NCBI GenBank assembly: GCA_018812885.1
Contig: JAHJCW010000058.1
Span: forward strand, 1 to 8,859
Origin: a bacterium
GTDB lineage: Bacteria > Fidelibacterota > Marinisomatia > Marinisomatales > JAHJCW01
Direction: 5' to 3'
Length of the DNA stretch: 8,859 bases
The notes beneath the pieces were generated by a model. It made no database searches and was not told the origin of the DNA. It was given only the letters and a program-made list of their open reading frames with translations. The position numbers were made by a program, and so were the translations under genes. Position 1 is the first letter of the stretch, and each line of letters starts with the position of its first letter. Below are positions 5,338 through 8,859 of this stretch, in pieces.

Positions 5338-7721
5338 TGCGATTATCAATCAATTGGTTAAGGCAATATGTTGATATCAAGGAAACTCCGCAAGAATTAG
5401 CAGATATGCTTACAATGCTTGGTTTTGAAGCAGAAGTTGCTACAGATCTATCAAATTTAAAGAATATAGTAACTGCTAAAGTTGAATCGGTTGAAAAACA
5501 TCCCAATGCGGATAAATTATTAGTATGTCAAGTTACTGATGGGAAAGAGACAGTATCGGTTGTTTGTGGTGCTCCAAACGTAGAAGCCGGACAAAAAGTA
5601 GTATTTGCTAAAGTAGGAGCAATTTTACCCGGTGATTTTGAAATTAAGAAAGCTAAAATTCGCGGTGAAGTAAGTTTTGGAATGATCTGTGCTGAAGACG
5701 AATTGGGTATATCAGAAAATCATGAAGGAATTATGGTTTTACCGGAAGATACAAATATTGGTATTCCGATCAGCGATGTTCTAAATGAAAAATATGCAGC
5801 CCTTGAATTGGATATCACACCAAACAGACCAGACGCGTTATCGCATTATGGAATTGCACGTGAAATTGCTTTGAAAACAAATCGGAAATTAAAATTTCCG
5901 GAAGTAAAACAGATCAATCCGATTGGAACTAAAGGAAAAGTAACAGTTAATATTTCTGATCCTGATGGATGTCCACGCTATATTGCCGGTGTTATTGATA
6001 ATATCAAAATTGGTGAAAGTCCAACTTGGATGAAAGAATTATTGAAATCTGCCGGGCAGAGATGTATTAATAATGTAGTTGATATTTCTAATTTTGTATT
6101 GTTGGAAATGGGACACCCCACGCATATTTTTGATTATGCACAATTACCAACTGATACCATTGGAGTTAGGCGCGCTACAAAAGGGGAGAAATTTGTTACT
6201 CTTGACGAAGAACAACATACACTTGATAAGCATCATTTATTGATTACGGACGGGAAAAACCCAATCGCTTTAGCGGGAATTATGGGTGGATTAGGTTCGG
6301 CAGTATATGATGATACAAAAAAAGTATTGATCGAAAGCGCCTACTTTGATCCTATCACAATTAGGAAAGGGTCAAAATCATTAGGAATGCTAACCGAATC
6401 GTCGCGCAGATTTGAACGGGGCGCTGATCCTGATGGAACAGTTATCGCATTTTGGAGAATCGTATCGTTATTGAAAGAATATGCCAATGGTGAATTAGTA
6501 TCAGAGATGATAGATACTTATCCAAAGAAAATTAAATCTCCTAAAATTCAGCTGCGAAAATCTGAATTGAATATTGTTGCCGGTTGTGAAATCTCTGATA
6601 AATTTATAGCAAAAGCGTTAACCGGATTAAATATAGAATGGAAAAATATTAATGATAGTGTTTGGGAATGTTTACCTTCAAGTTTCCGTCCTGACTTAGA
6701 AGGCGAAATTGACCTAATTGAGGAAATCATCCGAGTTTATGGATATGACAATGTCCCGGTAAGTACTCGTTATGGTAGTTTATTCAATTATTCTAATTCT
6801 GATCCAAAAGCTAATATTTCTAAAGTAATAAACACTTTATCCGGTTTTGGATTTAATCAATGTTATAATAACTCATTATTATCAAAGGAAGAAGCCAAAT
6901 TATCGGGAGAGAATCCAGTAAAAACTATTAATCCTTTAAGTGAAAACTTATCTGATATGCGCACTTCCTTATTACCGGGATTATTAACGAATATTGATTT
7001 CAATATCAAAAATGGCAATAAAAATCTTCAACTTTTTGAAATTGGTCAGGTTCACTCACAAAAGGGGAAAGGATTTAAAGGTATAGTTGAAAAATCAAAA
7101 ATATCAGGTGTAGTGTATGGTTTAAGTAGGAAAGCAGACATTCATAATGAAACTCCTATTTCGCAATCCTTTTTCTCATTAAAGGGCTATTTGAATAGTA
7201 TAATAAAACGAACTCTCAATACAACAACAGAATATATTGAGACAAATCACATTGAGTTTGAAAAATGTTTTACAATTAATGTAAGTGGTAAAAATATTGG
7301 TTTCATGGGAATTGTGGATAGTGGATTAATGAAAAGTTTGAAATTAGATATTGAAAATGAAGTATTTGGATTTGAGATTGCTGTTGATTTATTACTTGAG
7401 CTATTAACCGAACCTATTCTTTTTAAGCAAATTTCAAAGTATCCATCAATTGAAAGAGATTTGAATTTTGTCATTGATGAATCAATTATGGCGGGAGATA
7501 TTTTAGATAAAATTCAGAATATGGAGATTGATCAGTTAAAATCCATTACTCCCACAAATATATTCAGGCATGAAAGTCTAGGAGAGAATAAAAAGAGTGT
7601 TGTATATAACCTAATCTTTCAAGATGATGCGAAAACACTTGAAGATAAAGATGTAAACTCATTTATTGATGAAATTATAAGTATTGTTAAAGTAAAGTTT
7701 AATGCTAAATTAAGGGTATAA
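5337..7721 (+). CDS. pheT: Phenylalanine--tRNA ligase beta subunit
   Basis: Large PheRS subunit of 794 residues (family about 790-810), which binds tRNA, edits Tyr-tRNA-Phe and structurally supports PheS. Domains in order: the N-terminal MRLSINWLRQYVD; the EMAP-II-like tRNA-binding OB fold at about 40-148 (HPNADKLLVCQV, VVCGAPNV, GMICAEDELG); the B3/B4 editing domain at about 210-380 (NNVVDISNFVLLEMGHPTHIFD, here split as NNVVDISNF and MGHPTHIFDY, then IMGG and SSRRFERGADP); B5 at about 400-475 ending IDLIEEIIRVYGYDNVP; the catalytic-like core to about 690; and the C-terminal FDX-ACB domain from about 701 (KYPSIERDLNFVIDE). The start is fixed by TAATG overlap with pheS and by GGAG at 5325-5328, 8 nt upstream, indicating coupled translation for equal subunit supply. 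No truncation or frameshift is seen. Confidence 0.98.
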   Translation: MRLSINWLRQYVDIKETPQELADMLTMLGFEAEVATDLSNLKNIVTAKVESVEKHPNADKLLVCQVTDGKETVSVVCGAPNVEAGQKVVFAKVGAILPGDFEIKKAKIRGEVSFGMICAEDELGISENHEGIMVLPEDTNIGIPISDVLNEKYAALELDITPNRPDALSHYGIAREIALKTNRKLKFPEVKQINPIGTKGKVTVNISDPDGCPRYIAGVIDNIKIGESPTWMKELLKSAGQRCINNVVDISNFVLLEMGHPTHIFDYAQLPTDTIGVRRATKGEKFVTLDEEQHTLDKHHLLITDGKNPIALAGIMGGLGSAVYDDTKKVLIESAYFDPITIRKGSKSLGMLTESSRRFERGADPDGTVIAFWRIVSLLKEYANGELVSEMIDTYPKKIKSPKIQLRKSELNIVAGCEISDKFIAKALTGLNIEWKNINDSVWECLPSSFRPDLEGEIDLIEEIIRVYGYDNVPVSTRYGSLFNYSNSDPKANISKVINTLSGFGFNQCYNNSLLSKEEAKLSGENPVKTINPLSENLSDMRTSLLPGLLTNIDFNIKNGNKNLQLFEIGQVHSQKGKGFKGIVEKSKISGVVYGLSRKADIHNETPISQSFFSLKGYLNSIIKRTLNTTTEYIETNHIEFEKCFTINVSGKNIGFMGIVDSGLMKSLKLDIENEVFGFEIAVDLLLELLTEPILFKQISKYPSIERDLNFVIDESIMAGDILDKIQNMEIDQLKSITPTNIFRHESLGENKKSVVYNLIFQDDAKTLEDKDVNSFIDEIISIVKVKFNAKLRV

Positions 7722-7723
7722 CC

Positions 7724-7740
7724 GAAGAATAGTATTCTTC
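7724..7740. repeat. 17-nt near-palindrome between pheT and zapA
   Basis: GAAGAATAGTATTCTTC is symmetric around one central base; as RNA it gives a 7-bp stem with a 3-nt loop. It starts 3 nt after the pheT stop. The remainder of the 48-nt gap is AT-only apart from short GC bits and carries ATAATT three times (7741, 7751, 7764). The stem has only two G-C pairs and no T run follows, so it is not a good terminator. It could be an operator or a weak attenuator, or chance in AT-rich DNA. Confidence 0.35.
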
Positions 7741-7769
7741 ATAATTAAGAATAATTAATCGGAATAATT

Positions 7770-8069
7770 ATGTCAGACACATCTAATCTAGTAAAAGTTT
7801 CAATTTTAGGGCAGGATTATACAGTTAAAGCTCCGGCTGATGCTACTTACATTAAAGAAGTTGCCGAGTACGTTAATGAGAAAATGAAGGAAGTACAAGA
7901 CAGCATTGGGCCTGATCAGTCTTCAACGCGTATTGCTATTTTGGCGGCAATGAACATTTCGGACGAACTTTTTAGTATTCGCAAAAATAAAGATAATATT
8001 TCTTCAAATATTGGTGGCCGTATTTCATCGTTGATCGATTTAATCGACGAAAGTTTAGCAACTCCTTAA
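7770..8069 (+). CDS. zapA: Cell division protein ZapA-like
   Basis: A small cytoplasmic protein of 99 residues that bundles or stabilises FtsZ filaments at the division ring. The N-terminal half has the ZapA globular pattern: VKVSILGQDYTVKAPAD, then YIKEVAEYVNEKMKEV and TRIAILAAMNISDELFSIR. The C-terminal half is a polar helix with heptad-like hydrophobic residues (ISSLIDLIDESL), expected for the family's coiled-coil dimer. ZapA next to pheT occurs in many bacteria, which supports the call despite low family conservation. Only a weak CGGA (7760-7763) precedes the ATG. It ends 11 nt before folD. No 6S RNA can fit after it, unlike zapA in enterobacteria. Confidence 0.85.
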   Translation: MSDTSNLVKVSILGQDYTVKAPADATYIKEVAEYVNEKMKEVQDSIGPDQSSTRIAILAAMNISDELFSIRKNKDNISSNIGGRISSLIDLIDESLATP

Positions 8070-8080
8070 TATTATAAAAA

Positions 8081-8859
8081 ATGCCCAAAACTAAAATACT
8101 TTCGGGCAAAGAGGTAAGTGAGTCAGTTTATAATAACTTGCTTCCACGTATTCAAAAATTAAAGCAGAAAGGTATCACACCCGGATTAGCAGTTGTTTTA
8201 GTTGGCGATGATCCCGCATCGCAAGTTTATGTAAACAGTAAATCCCGTAAATTCAATAAATTAGAACTTTTCTCAGAAACAATTCTGTTACCATCTGATA
8301 CAACCGAAACCGAATTAATCAGTAGAATACAAGAACTAAACAATGACAATAGATTTCACGGTATTTTAGTTCAATCACCTTTACCTAAGCATCTTGATTA
8401 TAATAAAATAGTATTGGAAGTAAAACCGCAAAAAGATGTTGATGGATTCCATCCACTGAATGTTGGGAAATTAGCATCTGGCAATCCGCAATTCATTCCC
8501 TGCACGCCCAAAGGTGTGATGCGAATTTTTGAACATTATAATATCGAGTTAAGTGGTAAGCATGTTGTTGTTCTTGGCAGAAGTAATATTGTTGGAAGAC
8601 CGCTATCTATCTTAACTAGTCTAAAAACCAATTATGCCAACGCTACTACGACAATTTGCCATTCAGGAACTCCTGATATTCCTAAAATTACCAAACAAGC
8701 GGACATCATTATTACCGCCATCGGTGTGCCGGAAATGATTGATGAAACATACATTAAGCCGGGAGCAGTTGTAATTGACGTAGGAATCAATAGGGTAGAG
8801 GACGATTCTGAAAAAGGGTATAAGCTCGTAGGCGATGTTAATTTTGAGAGCGTTAACGG
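8081..8859 (+). CDS. folD: Bifunctional methylene-THF dehydrogenase / methenyl-THF cyclohydrolase (3' end outside window)
   Basis: FolD converts 5,10-methylene-THF to 10-formyl-THF through methenyl-THF using NADP+, supplying formyl groups for purines and initiator Met-tRNA. The window holds 259 codons of about 285-300 and the frame is open at the edge. Visible motifs: GLAVVLVGDDPASQVYVNSK, with Tyr50 and catalytic Lys54 at the same numbers as E. coli FolD; GILVQSPLPKHLD; QKDVDGFHPLNVGKL with Asp121; PCTPKGVM; and the NADP-binding GRSNIVGRP from residue 166. LVGDVNFESV at the cut end matches the family's LVGDVDF. The ATG at 8081 (MPKTKILSGKEV) is 11 nt after zapA and lacks a good Shine-Dalgarno, so coupling with zapA is likely. 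There is no internal stop or frameshift. Confidence 0.97.
   Translation, partial: MPKTKILSGKEVSESVYNNLLPRIQKLKQKGITPGLAVVLVGDDPASQVYVNSKSRKFNKLELFSETILLPSDTTETELISRIQELNNDNRFHGILVQSPLPKHLDYNKIVLEVKPQKDVDGFHPLNVGKLASGNPQFIPCTPKGVMRIFEHYNIELSGKHVVVLGRSNIVGRPLSILTSLKTNYANATTTICHSGTPDIPKITKQADIIITAIGVPEMIDETYIKPGAVVIDVGINRVEDDSEKGYKLVGDVNFESVN

Noticed and set aside
5195..5506. 103-codon minus-strand ORF across the pheS/pheT junction
   Set aside because: It is opposite two confident genes in coupled reading frames and shows no recognisable family features.

Overview
The window is an AT-rich bacterial segment that is almost entirely one housekeeping translation operon on the + strand, preceded by a surface lipoprotein gene. 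The host is probably a member of the FCB group (Bacteroidota, Ignavibacteriota/Chlorobiota or a related candidate phylum). The evidence is the Fibrobacter-type 'Fib_succ_major' domain in the first gene, the YRNEAIS form of motif 2 in PheS, and the low GC content with Shine-Dalgarno sites still present. This is inference from motifs, not a phylogenetic placement.

Layout. Positions 1-81 may hold the last codons of an upstream gene. Positions 101-1081 encode a lipoprotein with a PKD domain followed by a Fib_succ_major domain. Positions 1082-1328 are an AT-rich gap that holds the thrS leader, with two mutually exclusive hairpins near its end. From 1329 to the window end the genes run without a meaningful break: thrS (ThrRS), infC (IF3), rpmI (L35), rplT (L20), pheS and pheT (the two PheRS subunits), zapA (division-ring factor) and folD (methylene-THF dehydrogenase/cyclohydrolase, cut by the window edge). 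Spacings are a 17-nt overlap (thrS/infC), 9 nt, 10 nt, 2 nt, a 1-nt overlap (pheS/pheT), 48 nt and 11 nt.

How the genes work together. ThrRS and PheRS charge tRNA, IF3 controls start-codon selection, and L35 and L20 are large-subunit proteins. This is the widely conserved thrS-infC-rpmI-rplT-pheST order. ZapA supports FtsZ ring assembly, and FolD supplies one-carbon folates, including the formyl donor for initiator tRNA.

The most useful correction is the start of infC. The gene begins at an AUC codon at 3268 inside the end of thrS, behind a strong AAGGAG. A search limited to ATG/GTG/TTG would start at a GTG at 3409 and lose 47 residues. Other points worth a look are a perfect 11-bp hairpin just inside pheS, a CGU-bearing hairpin in the thrS leader, a changed substrate-site residue in ThrRS, and a C-terminal stretch of the lipoprotein whose codon pattern resembles a diversity-generating retroelement target. 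I found no CRISPR array, transposon, tRNA, rRNA or evident new multi-gene system. Apart from the first gene this is an ordinary core region.
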